DNA of 12,247 nt from Parvularcula sp964342585 (GTDB lineage: Bacteria > Pseudomonadota > Alphaproteobacteria > Caulobacterales > Parvularculaceae), in the NCBI GenBank assembly GCA_964342585.1, contig CAYFHK010000079.1, positions 1-12,247 on the forward strand, in the 5' to 3' direction. Under the pieces are notes generated by a model. It did not search any database, had not been told where the DNA came from, and was given only the letters and a program-made list of their open reading frames with translations. Position numbers and translations under genes: made by a program. This document shows, piece by piece, positions 1 to 7,405 of the stretch (position 1 is the first letter of the stretch; each line of letters begins with the position of its first letter).

Positions 1-27
1 ATAAGGTCGGCAAGCGAGAGGCACCAG

Positions 28-294
28 ATGGCGCAAAGTGACGAAACAGATACGCCCGAAGTTGAGGGCGCTGAAGATCCCGTCCCCACAACGGAAGACG
101 GCATTCCCCTTATCGTGAACGGCCAGCGCCTGAGCGAGACGCAAATCAACGCCCTTCGCGAGGCCCGGGAGTGGCGCAAAAACGTCGATGCCGCGGGTGA
201 TGGGCCACGAGAAGTGGGCGGCGCCAAGCGCGACACCGATCCGACCCGTTATGGGGATTGGGAGAAAGCCGGTCGCGCGATCGATTTTAGTTAA
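28..294 (+). CDS. DUF1674 family succinate dehydrogenase assembly factor (SdhAF4-type)
   Basis: Small acidic protein of 88 residues. The C-terminal part carries the family signature: GG at 64-65, then DPTRYGDWEKAGRAIDF at 71-87, which matches the conserved PTRYGDWE..GR..DF block of DUF1674/SDHAF4. In eukaryotes this family binds the flavinylated SdhA subunit and helps assemble complex II. The bacterial role is inferred from homology and is probably the same, in the cytoplasm. The first 40 or so residues are rich in Asp, Glu and Pro and look disordered, which makes the protein longer than the 60-70 residues common in alphaproteobacteria. The ATG at 28 is preceded by GAGAGG at 16-21 with 6 bases of spacing, which supports this start. 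No sdh gene is nearby. A gap of about 100 bases separates it from the polysaccharide genes, so it is probably a separate unit. Confidence 0.85.
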   Translation: MAQSDETDTPEVEGAEDPVPTTEDGIPLIVNGQRLSETQINALREAREWRKNVDAAGDGPREVGGAKRDTDPTRYGDWEKAGRAIDFS

Positions 295-313
295 CGTCGT
301 TGATGTAAGGCCA

Positions 314-324
314 CGTCACTGACG
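314..324. repeat. 11-bp palindrome in the gap before the polysaccharide operon
   Basis: CGTCA-C-TGACG is a perfect inverted repeat around one central base, in the 102-base gap between the DUF1674 gene and the glycosyltransferase gene. The one-base centre makes an RNA hairpin unlikely, so a protein-binding site for the downstream operon is the more natural reading. I found no convincing -35/-10 pair in this gap. Short palindromes also occur by chance. Confidence 0.25.
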
Positions 325-396
325 ATCCGCAGTTTGGCTTAGCGCTTGCAGGCGTATTGGCGACTGTCGACACATGCTAAGAGAGTATCATCCGGC

Positions 397-1554
397 GTGA
401 GCGCATTGGCCTCCTCCTCCCCCTTCAATCGGAATGTTGTGGGCGTTTTCGGCATTCCGCTTGATGTTGTCTCGCTTGACGAGGCGGCCATGAAGGTGCG
501 CGAGGCGGCTTTGGCTCATCGGCGCATGTGGATCGCCACCCCGAACATGAACTGGATGGGGTTACGCCAGAAACACCCCGCCTTCGCCGATCAAATTCGC
601 CGGGCGGACTTTTCCACCGCCGACGGCAATCCGCTGGTCAAATTGGCACGCCGCGCCGGCGCCGCCCTGCCCCAGCGCGTTGCCGGTTCGGATCTTTTTG
701 ACCGCGTCGGACAAGACGTCAGTGGTCGGCCGCTCTCGGTCTTCTTTTTCGGCGGCCGAAAAGGCTCTGCCGAGGAAGCCGCCAACGTCCTCGCTGAGAA
801 ATATCCAGGCTATGTCTCCGCCGGCGCCCTTAATCCCGGTTTTGGCAAGCTCGAGGAATTGAGTAGACCCTCGATCATCGAGCAGCTGAACATGGCGGAT
901 CCGGACATTCTGGTCGTGTCGCTGGGCGCCTTGCGCACGCAAGCGTGGATCGACATGAACAGAGATCGGCTGACAGCGCGTATTCTCGCCCCGTTTGGGG
1001 CCGTGGTTGATTTCGTGAGCGGTAATGTCGCTCGCGCGCCCGCCCCTTTGCGCCGCGTCGGCCTCGAATTCGCCTGGCGCATCACCCAGGACATCAAACT
1101 CTTCAATCGATATCTGTCCGATGCCGGTCAGCTGCCGTCGCTGGCAAAATCAGCTGGGCACTCGGCGCGGGCCCTGGCGCAAGTCAGCAAGCGCGACGTG
1201 GCCGCTCCGCAGGCGCGGTTTTCACAAGATCGGCTGACACTTTTTGGTGATCACACAAGCGCTGCGCTCGAAGAGGCGCGTGCCGCCCTGACCGAGTATG
1301 ACAGCCAGACGGGCAATATGACCGTCGAAATCCGCGGCGACTGTCGCGGGGACCTACGCCTCATCGGCTTCTTGCTCATCGCGCAACAGCGCGCCTTTGA
1401 TGCCGGAAGACAATTCGTTGTGTTGAGCAACGATCCTGGCTGGCGGGCGCTTTTGACGCTGAACGGCCTTAACCTCTCATCAGCCGAGATCCGGAGTGAA
1501 TACACGACGGTCTCGCCACAGCAGTACAGAGACGCTACGGCGTCGCGCGCATAA
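397..1554 (+). CDS. WecG/TagA/CpsF family glycosyltransferase with C-terminal STAS-like domain
   Basis: Numbered from the GTG at 397 (385 residues). Residues about 14-240 are a complete WecG/TagA/CpsF (GT26) domain: FGIPLDVVSLDEA near the start, TPN at 48-50, TADGNPLV at 74-81 with the presumed catalytic Asp76, RVAGSDLF, FFGGRKGSAE, and DFVSGNVARAP near the end. The family transfers N-acetylmannosamine-type sugars to lipid-linked precursors at the inner face of the membrane. The usual PKQExW stretch is degenerate here (LGALRTQAWI). Residues about 276-370 form a second domain with STAS-like spacing: strand DRLTLFGD, a helix, strand MTVEIRGDCRG, helix LRLIGFLLIAQQRA, strand FVVLSN. Start choice: GTG 397 has an AAGAGAG 12 bases upstream. 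A TTG at 346 would add 17 residues that look unlike the family, and it has no Shine-Dalgarno. The gene ends 14 bases before the TPR lipoprotein gene and is probably first in a four-gene operon. The exact sugar is unknown. Confidence 0.82.
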   Translation: MSALASSSPFNRNVVGVFGIPLDVVSLDEAAMKVREAALAHRRMWIATPNMNWMGLRQKHPAFADQIRRADFSTADGNPLVKLARRAGAALPQRVAGSDLFDRVGQDVSGRPLSVFFFGGRKGSAEEAANVLAEKYPGYVSAGALNPGFGKLEELSRPSIIEQLNMADPDILVVSLGALRTQAWIDMNRDRLTARILAPFGAVVDFVSGNVARAPAPLRRVGLEFAWRITQDIKLFNRYLSDAGQLPSLAKSAGHSARALAQVSKRDVAAPQARFSQDRLTLFGDHTSAALEEARAALTEYDSQTGNMTVEIRGDCRGDLRLIGFLLIAQQRAFDAGRQFVVLSNDPGWRALLTLNGLNLSSAEIRSEYTTVSPQQYRDATASRA

Positions 1555-1568
1555 GGAAGGAAACGACC

Positions 1569-3962
1569 GTGACCATGCATCATCGCCGTCGCGCAGCAAT
1601 TGGCGCCCTCATGCTAACCAGTGTGTTTCTCGCCGCGTGCGAGAGCAAGGAAGAGCAAGCCGCGCGGTTTGCCGAAAGCGGCCAAGCCTATTTGGCCGAA
1701 GGCGACCTCGAGCGGGCAGACCTTCAGTTCAACAATGCGCTGTTCAAAGACGGGCAGAACATCATCGCGCTGCGCGGGGCCGCCGAAGTGGCTGGCGAGC
1801 GGGACCAGCTGGGCCGTCAGGGCCGCATGCTGATGCGGTTGCTCGATGTCTTGCCAGACGATGTTGAGGCCAACGCCACCGTCGCGCGCCTCTCTTTGTT
1901 GAGCGGTGATGCCGACCAAGCCCGTTTCCACGCCGAACAGGCGCTCGCTTTGGCGCCGGAGAACATCGAGGCCCTGACGATCCTCGGCTCCGTCCAGGTC
2001 CTGGAGAACAGTATCGAAGAAGCGCGCGGGACGCTGCAGCGCGCGCTCGATCTGGATCCGGAAAACGCTGAAATCTACAGTCTGATCGCGGCGACCAGCA
2101 TCCGCGAAGACAATTACGAAGACGCCATCACCACGATCGATCGGGGTATTCGCAATGCCGAAAATCCTGAGACGCTGCTTTTAGTGAAACTGGTTCTGGC
2201 TGAACGGTACCGCACCACGGAAGAGGTGCTCGCCATCTTTGATCAGCTTATCGATCTCGCCCCAGACAATGGGGCGTATCGCGAGCAATTGGGCAATTAT
2301 CATTTGTCGCTCGGCAATCCGTCGGCTGCCCGCGAGAGTTTCGAGGCCGCCCTACCCCTGATCGAGCAAAAGCAAACCGTCATGGGTCGGATCGTGGCGA
2401 TTGACCGCGAGCAAAATGGTGTCGCGTCTGCGGAAGAAACGCTCAAAGGGTATCTGGCAGAATATGGCCAAGAGAACGAGGAGCTCATTTTCGCGCTGGC
2501 CACCTTCCTGTGCCAAACAGAACAGATCGATCGTTGCCGGGCAGAGTATGAAACCCTCGCTGACAACGAAGACCTCACCACGGACCAGAAGATTCGCGCC
2601 CTGAACGGTGTTGCCGATGTGGCGCTGGCCCAGCGCGATTTGGCAACAGCCGCGTCTTCTGTCGAAGAGATCTTGGCGATTGACGAGACCAATGGCCCCG
2701 CGCTGGTGACACGCGGCCAGCTCTTGCTTCTCGATGGTAAGGCGGACGAAGCCGTCGAAGTCTTCCGCGAAGCGCTCGCCAGCCAACCCGATAATGCCGA
2801 GGGCCTGGTGTACCTTGCCCTCGCCTATGAACGTCAAGGGCAAATTTCGTTCGCAGACGCACAGTTCGCGCGCGCGATCGATCAGGTTGGATATGAAAAA
2901 CCTGTTGTCGATCAGTTCCGCGCCTTTCTTCTGCGGCAAGGCGAGCGCGAGCGCGCGTCAGATCTCCTCAGTCGTTATTTGCGGGAAAACCCTGGCGATG
3001 CGGGCGCGGCCCTCGACCAAGCGAAAATAGCGTTGCAGCAACAACGCTATGATGAAAGCATCGAGATGGCGGGGCAGCTGTTCAGCTCGGGCGAGTTTGG
3101 CGGCGATGCTAGGGTTTTGGCCGCACAGGCGCATCTCGCTGAGCGCCGCTTTGCTGATGCCCTGGTCCTTCTTGATCCTCTGTACTCAAACAACCCATCG
3201 AGCCGTCAGATCTTCTCCTTGCGCGCTCAAGCCCTGAACGGCCTTGGCCGCCAGGAGCAAGTGGCGGGCGAATTGTATCAGCGCATCGAGAATGGTGAGC
3301 CGACCAGTGCTGACTACGCGCTTTATGGGGACGTCCTTCGTGCGCAGGGTGAGTTCGCAGAGGCGATTGAAATGGCGGATCGCGGCATTGCGCTCGAGCC
3401 AACGTCGGAAGCTCTTTATATCCTCGGTTATGCCTCTGCCCGCGATTTGGGTGATGCCGACAGGGCAGCGGACTATTTGGAAACGGCAGTCGAGGAGGCC
3501 TCAACCAATGTTCAGGCACGCACGCTGATCGCGAATGATCTTCTGGTTAGCGGCGAGCGTGACGCGGCCCTCGAAGTGCTGCGCACAATCCAAGCCGATA
3601 ACGCATTGTCGCCCCTGACCGCGAACAACCTCGCCTCGCTCCTACTGGAGAAAGGCGATGCGGATGCGGAAGCGCTCGAAATTGCCGAGAACCTCAGTGG
3701 GACAGAAAACCCGTATTTCGCGGATACGCTGGGGCTTGCTTATCTGCGTGCAGGCAATTTGAGCGAAGCGGATCGGTATACCGCCATCGCCGCTGATGGC
3801 CTGCCGGAGAATTCGGATGTGCTGTTCCACCGTGGTCAGGTGTTGGCCGCAATGGAGGACACCGAAGCCGCACGGGACCTGTTCACTCGTGCTCGCGAGC
3901 TGCATTCGGAAGACAACACCGTGCCGCTGGCAGACATCGAGGCGGCTTTGGGCGCGCTTTGA
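1569..3962 (+). CDS. TPR-repeat lipoprotein, PrsT-like (exopolysaccharide/exosortase locus type)
   Basis: 797 residues. The N-terminus is a lipoprotein signal: RRR at 6-8, a hydrophobic stretch, then the lipobox LAAC with Cys24. The residue after the cysteine is Glu, compatible with release to the outer membrane. The rest is almost wholly helical tetratricopeptide repeats, for example around 38-60, 100-135, 137-170, 235-265, 376-410, 590-615 and 720-780, with typical G/A/Y spacing and P-E/D-N turns. Order and architecture match PrsT, the TPR lipoprotein of exosortase-A exopolysaccharide loci, although PrsT proteins are usually somewhat longer. The likely role is a periplasmic scaffold for polymer assembly or export, by analogy. 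Two cysteines at 315 and 323 (CX7C) are the only ones in the mature part apart from the lipidated one and could form a disulfide. AAGGA at 1557-1561 lies 7 bases before GTG 1569. An ATG at 1575 is the alternative start. Confidence 0.78.
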   Translation: MTMHHRRRAAIGALMLTSVFLAACESKEEQAARFAESGQAYLAEGDLERADLQFNNALFKDGQNIIALRGAAEVAGERDQLGRQGRMLMRLLDVLPDDVEANATVARLSLLSGDADQARFHAEQALALAPENIEALTILGSVQVLENSIEEARGTLQRALDLDPENAEIYSLIAATSIREDNYEDAITTIDRGIRNAENPETLLLVKLVLAERYRTTEEVLAIFDQLIDLAPDNGAYREQLGNYHLSLGNPSAARESFEAALPLIEQKQTVMGRIVAIDREQNGVASAEETLKGYLAEYGQENEELIFALATFLCQTEQIDRCRAEYETLADNEDLTTDQKIRALNGVADVALAQRDLATAASSVEEILAIDETNGPALVTRGQLLLLDGKADEAVEVFREALASQPDNAEGLVYLALAYERQGQISFADAQFARAIDQVGYEKPVVDQFRAFLLRQGERERASDLLSRYLRENPGDAGAALDQAKIALQQQRYDESIEMAGQLFSSGEFGGDARVLAAQAHLAERRFADALVLLDPLYSNNPSSRQIFSLRAQALNGLGRQEQVAGELYQRIENGEPTSADYALYGDVLRAQGEFAEAIEMADRGIALEPTSEALYILGYASARDLGDADRAADYLETAVEEASTNVQARTLIANDLLVSGERDAALEVLRTIQADNALSPLTANNLASLLLEKGDADAEALEIAENLSGTENPYFADTLGLAYLRAGNLSEADRYTAIAADGLPENSDVLFHRGQVLAAMEDTEAARDLFTRARELHSEDNTVPLADIEAALGAL

Positions 3963-3971
3963 CGAAGCGAA

Positions 3972-3980
3972 TTGTCCACA
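3972..3980 (+). promoter_or_regulatory. isolated DnaA-box-like 9-mer
   Basis: TTGTCCACA differs from the strong DnaA box TTATCCACA at one position (third base G for A). It lies just after the stop codon of the TPR lipoprotein gene, about 6 kb from the probable origin. A single site may be chance, and no function is claimed. Confidence 0.2.
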
Positions 3981-4018
3981 CATTGCATCGTAAGGGGGCT
4001 CAGCTTATTGGCGACGAT

Positions 4019-4037
4019 CCGGCTTTCGACAAGCCGG
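4019..4037 (+). repeat. perfect 7-bp stem-loop in the leader of the ATPase gene
   Basis: CCGGCTT (4019-4025), loop of five bases, AAGCCGG (4031-4037). It sits in the 96-base gap between the TPR lipoprotein and ATPase genes and ends 21 bases before the ATPase ATG. There is no T run behind it, so it does not look like an intrinsic terminator. It could stabilise or process the mRNA between the two cistrons, or tune expression of the ATPase relative to the lipoprotein. This is the longest gap in the four-gene block. Confidence 0.5.
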
Positions 4038-4058
4038 TCGGCGTAACCTAGGTCCAGC

Positions 4059-4880
4059 ATGTACGAAGCGCACTTCAACCTGTCGCGAAAACCGTTCGCC
4101 AGCCATCCCGAACCCGAAATGATGTATTGGGGCGAGGGTCACAAAATGGCGCGGACCATGCTCGTCTATGGGCTGACAGCGACCAACGGCATTGTGGTGA
4201 TCACCGGTGAGATTGGAAGCGGCAAGACCACCCTCCTCACGCATCTGATCAGCCAAGACAAAAGCGGGCATATTCTGGGCCGACTGAACGGCGCCGTTGG
4301 CCTGGACAATGATGTGCCCGCCTGGGTTCTTTATGGCTTCGGCATGGAATCCAGCGGCGTCTCACGCACCATGAGCCTGGACCGGTTGCGTGGCTTCTTA
4401 GAACAAGCCCAGGCAAAGCGGCGCAAAGCGGTTTTGTTCATCGATGAAGCCCAGCTTTTGTCTGAAGGCGTGATCGAAGAGCTGCGCCTTCTGTCCGATA
4501 TGCAGATCCAGGGGCAGCCGGTTTTGCAGCTGGTCATGTTGGGCCAGCCGGAGCTCGCCAAGATCCTGAACCAGCCTGCACTGTTGCAATTCCGTCAACG
4601 GATCGTTTCGCACTACCATTTGAAGGCGTTCAACGCGCAAGAGACGCGTGACTATGTTCTGGCGCGCCTGAAAAAGGCCGGGGGCGATCCCGCAGTCATC
4701 ACCGAAGACGCTCTTTTACAGATTTATCGACGGACAGATGGCGTGCCGCGCCGGATCAATATTCTCTGCGATACGGCCTTTGTTTACGCCTATGCGCAAG
4801 GGGATGAACGCGTCGATGCGGACGTCCTAAGCAAAGTGATCGAGGACCGGAGCCAACATGGGCTGCTCGAAATCAACTAG
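4059..4880 (+). CDS. ExeA / XrtA-associated family AAA ATPase
   Basis: 273 residues. It opens with MYEAHFNLSRKPFASHPEPE, the hallmark start of the ExeA/GspA-like ATPases and of the XrtA (exosortase A)-associated ATPase. Walker A is GEIGSGKTT with Lys56 and Thr57. Walker B is VLFIDEAQ at 125-132 (Asp129, Glu130). A sensor 1 stretch LVMLGQPEL follows near 158-166, and sensor 2 is GVPRRIN near 229-235. The protein ends soon after the AAA lid and lacks the peptidoglycan-binding or coiled tail of ExeA itself, so it is the minimal cytoplasmic form. In exosortase loci such ATPases accompany polysaccharide chain-length and export proteins. Their precise task is not known to me. TAGG at 4049-4052 serves as a ribosome binding site for ATG 4059. 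The stop codon is 9 bases before the next glycosyltransferase start, implying co-translation. Confidence 0.85.
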   Translation: MYEAHFNLSRKPFASHPEPEMMYWGEGHKMARTMLVYGLTATNGIVVITGEIGSGKTTLLTHLISQDKSGHILGRLNGAVGLDNDVPAWVLYGFGMESSGVSRTMSLDRLRGFLEQAQAKRRKAVLFIDEAQLLSEGVIEELRLLSDMQIQGQPVLQLVMLGQPELAKILNQPALLQFRQRIVSHYHLKAFNAQETRDYVLARLKKAGGDPAVITEDALLQIYRRTDGVPRRINILCDTAFVYAYAQGDERVDADVLSKVIEDRSQHGLLEIN

Positions 4881-4889
4881 GCGGCCATT

Positions 4890-6080
4890 GTGATTTTTTT
4901 GATCACGCTCGCCCTGTCGATCAGCGGGGTGATGGCGCTGTTATTTGCAGCCATGTTTGCGGCGGAAATCTTCGCTGCGTTCCGCGGCAAGACCCCACAC
5001 CCCCCTCCTGAAAACAGTAGTTTTGGGTCCGAAATGATTGGCGTCATCGTCCCGGCCCATAACGAAGCGGGCACGATCGGACAGCTCTTGTCTGATTTGA
5101 GTGACCAACTCCCCCTCTCCCGCGTGCTCGTGGTGGCGGATAATTGTCAGGATGAAACAGCGGCCATCGGCCGTCGGCTGGGGGCGTGTGTTACAGAGCG
5201 CCAGGACGAAACCAACCGCGGCAAAGGCTATGCCCTCGCCCACGGCATGGATGTGTGGGCGGAGGACCCGCCGAAGTTCATTCTGTTTTTGGACGCGGAT
5301 TGCCGCATTGCCCTTGGCTTTGTCGAAACCATCGCTTTGAGGGTCCTCGCGCAGAACCGGCCCGTTCAGGCGAAATACCTGATGGAGCCCCATCCCAATG
5401 CCATAGCCGCACAGTCGGTCAGCGCCTTTGCGTGGTACACGATCAATGCCTTACGCCAGATGGGTCTGTCGCGTTTTGGCCTGCCCGTGCGCCTCAACGG
5501 CACCGGCATGGCCTTGCCCTGGCGAGACGCGGCCGCACTGCCCCTCGCCCATGCCCATTTGGTGGAAGACATGATGATGGGGATCGATTTGGCGCTGTCG
5601 GGCCGCGGCGCTGTGTTCGAGCCTGACGCCGTTGTGACATCGACCTTCCCGCCAAATGAGGCAGCAGAGATCACCCAACGCCAGCGGTGGGAAGGCGGTC
5701 AGCGCTCTTTGTTCCGTGAACGGGCGATCGATCTGCTCAAGCGCAGCGTGTCGGAGCCGCGATTTGCGCTCATTGCGCTCGATTTAGGGATCCCGCCCCT
5801 CACCCGCTTCCTCGCCGTCTTAGGCTTCGGCGCAATTATCAGTTTCGCTTGGTGGGGTTTTGCCGGGCCTGCTTTGCCTGCGTTCCTTTGGACCATTTCC
5901 GTGGCCCTGCTTGGCGCCGGATTGACGGCTGCCTTTTGGCTTTATCGCCAGCAACGCGCTGGGCCGATCACCCCGCGCGCCCTCCTCGCTTTTTTCTTGA
6001 TGAAGGCAAAGCTGATCAGCGCGGGTCGGGCTGAGGGTTGGGTCCGGACAGGACGCGACCACGACGCGCCTGCGGGCTAA
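4890..6080 (+). CDS. membrane-anchored family 2 glycosyltransferase
   Basis: 396 residues. A hydrophobic N-terminal segment (about 2-30) anchors the protein. The GT-A domain follows: VIVPAHNEAG at 53-61, the nucleotide-sugar region VVADNCQDET at 81-90, the metal-binding FLDADC with Asp135 and Asp137, the acceptor-site VEDMMMG with Glu226-Asp227, and the QRQRW motif at 263-267 (QxxRW type, as in cellulose/chitin-synthase-like processive enzymes). Two hydrophobic stretches at about 303-325 and 329-351 are probably C-terminal membrane helices. It probably adds or polymerises sugars of the surface polysaccharide built with the upstream genes; the donor sugar cannot be read from sequence. Start is GTG 4890, 9 bases after the ATPase stop, with a weak AGG at 4879-4881. 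Its TAA abuts the dnaQ stop codon on the other strand. Confidence 0.87.
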   Translation: MIFLITLALSISGVMALLFAAMFAAEIFAAFRGKTPHPPPENSSFGSEMIGVIVPAHNEAGTIGQLLSDLSDQLPLSRVLVVADNCQDETAAIGRRLGACVTERQDETNRGKGYALAHGMDVWAEDPPKFILFLDADCRIALGFVETIALRVLAQNRPVQAKYLMEPHPNAIAAQSVSAFAWYTINALRQMGLSRFGLPVRLNGTGMALPWRDAAALPLAHAHLVEDMMMGIDLALSGRGAVFEPDAVVTSTFPPNEAAEITQRQRWEGGQRSLFRERAIDLLKRSVSEPRFALIALDLGIPPLTRFLAVLGFGAIISFAWWGFAGPALPAFLWTISVALLGAGLTAAFWLYRQQRAGPITPRALLAFFLMKAKLISAGRAEGWVRTGRDHDAPAG

Positions 6081-6773
6081 TCAGCCAAGGCGACGCCAAA
6101 GCGGAGTGTCCATTTCGTCGATAAAGGCGGCGTGGGCGGCCTTCTCTTCTGGCGTGAGCAATACGGGTCGCGGTTTGTCGCGGGTCAGCCTGGGTTGCGG
6201 CGCCTCTTCCTCCGCACCAAAGCCCCCCTTGCCGGCAAAGGCAAAGCCGCCCTGGGCACCGCCGGTCAACTCGATATAGACCTCAGCGAGGAGCCGCGCG
6301 TCCAGCAGCGCCCCGTGTCCATCCCGCTCACGCTGGGTCGTATCGATAGCGAAACGAGAACAAAGGGCATCGAGCGACGCCGGTGACCCGGGAAATCTCT
6401 TCCGCGCAATTTTCACCGTGTCGATCACGTCGCATGCAAGGCGCGTCAGGCCCGCCTTTTCGAGCTCATATTGGACGAAGCCCATATCGAACGGCGCATT
6501 GTGCGCGATCAGCGTAGACTCACCGACAAACTCGCAGAACGCCTGACCAATCGTCGGGTCGCGAAAGACCGGCTTGTCGAGAAGAAAATCCCCGGAAATC
6601 TTGTGCACGCGATACGCTTCCTCCGGCATATCGCGCTCAGGATTGATATAGACGTGGAAGGTGCGCCCCGTGAGCGCACCATTAACCATTTCGACCGCCC
6701 CGATTTCCACCAATCGGTGGCCTTCTTGAGGGCTTAAGCCGGTCGTTTCCGTATCGAAAATAATATGCCGCAT
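6081..6773 (-). CDS. dnaQ: DNA polymerase III epsilon subunit (3'-5' proofreading exonuclease)
   Basis: About 230 residues, near the usual epsilon length. All DEDDh residues are present; numbered from the GTG at 6776 they are Asp8 and Glu10 in FDTETTG, Asp97 in HNAPFD, and His154 and Asp159 in HGALLDA. YRVHKISGDFL matches the conserved YxVHGI region. The C-terminal tail (about 175-231), rich in Gly, Pro and charged residues, should carry the segment that binds the polymerase alpha subunit. The protein corrects replication errors as part of the replisome core. Start is ATG 6773 or the adjoining GTG 6776; no Shine-Dalgarno separates them. It lies 5-8 bases behind the coaE stop and is the last gene of the leftward operon. 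There is no space for a terminator outside coding DNA at its 3' end. Confidence 0.95.
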   Translation of the reverse strand: MRHIIFDTETTGLSPQEGHRLVEIGAVEMVNGALTGRTFHVYINPERDMPEEAYRVHKISGDFLLDKPVFRDPTIGQAFCEFVGESTLIAHNAPFDMGFVQYELEKAGLTRLACDVIDTVKIARKRFPGSPASLDALCSRFAIDTTQRERDGHGALLDARLLAEVYIELTGGAQGGFAFAGKGGFGAEEEAPQPRLTRDKPRPVLLTPEEKAAHAAFIDEMDTPLWRRLG

Positions 6774-6781
6774 CACGGGAA

Positions 6782-7405
6782 TTAACCGTGATTTGCGGTC
6801 CGCTGCGAGCCATGTTTTTCGCGTAATTCGCGCATAATGCGGGCGACTTGCTCCCGCGCATCGTCTTTTCCGCGATGGGTTTCGACGACAAAATCCGCTC
6901 GACTACGTTTGTGCTCATCAGGCAATTGGCGACCAACAATCGCCGCATATTTCTCGGCGGTCATGCCAGGCCGGTCGAGCACCCGGCTTTTCCGGACTTC
7001 TTCCGGTGCCGAAACGACCACCACCACATCGAAGGCTTCGGCACCTTCACCTTCGTAGAGAAGGGGGATGTCGCACAGCACCATTTCAACGCCCGCGTCG
7101 CGCATCGATTTCACGAAATGGGCGCGGTCTTCGGCGACGAGGGGGTGAACGATCGCCTCAATCGCGCTGAGTAGGTTCGCGTCTTCCAACACGGCCTTTG
7201 ATAGCTGGGTGCGATCGATGCCGCCGGCTTCGGAACGCGCGCCAGGCACCAAGTCGAGCAAAGGCGACACGGCAGCACCACCTGGGGCGTAAAGCCGGTG
7301 CACAGCTGCATCTGCGTCCCAAATCGGCACACCGCCCTCGGCGAAGAGCTGCGCCGTCGCCGATTTGCCCATGCCAATGCCGCCAGTGAGCCCGATCACG
7401 ATCAT
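6782..7405 (-). CDS. coaE: dephospho-CoA kinase
   Basis: 207 residues. It catalyses the last step of coenzyme A synthesis, ATP-dependent phosphorylation of the ribose 3'-hydroxyl of dephospho-CoA, in the cytoplasm. The P-loop GGIGMGKS is at 8-15. WDAD at 29-32 holds the conserved aspartates, IVHP at 85-88 matches the CoA-domain region, and CDIPLLYE at 111-118 is the family signature. Length is normal for the family. ATG 7405 overlaps the aroE stop by four bases (ATGA), so translation is probably coupled to aroE. Confidence 0.96.
   Translation of the reverse strand: MIVIGLTGGIGMGKSATAQLFAEGGVPIWDADAAVHRLYAPGGAAVSPLLDLVPGARSEAGGIDRTQLSKAVLEDANLLSAIEAIVHPLVAEDRAHFVKSMRDAGVEMVLCDIPLLYEGEGAEAFDVVVVVSAPEEVRKSRVLDRPGMTAEKYAAIVGRQLPDEHKRSRADFVVETHRGKDDAREQVARIMRELREKHGSQRTANHG

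Noticed and set aside
1..27. Possible end of an upstream gene (TAA at 2-4)
   Set aside because: Too little sequence to tell a real stop codon from chance.
2352..2939. Open frame of 195 codons on the minus strand inside the TPR lipoprotein gene
   Set aside because: The plus frame has continuous TPR periodicity through the whole segment; the reverse frame is a by-product of codon composition.
4019..4037. Stem-loop as a Rho-independent terminator of the TPR lipoprotein gene
   Set aside because: There is no T run after the stem, and the next gene continues in the same direction with a tight downstream operon.
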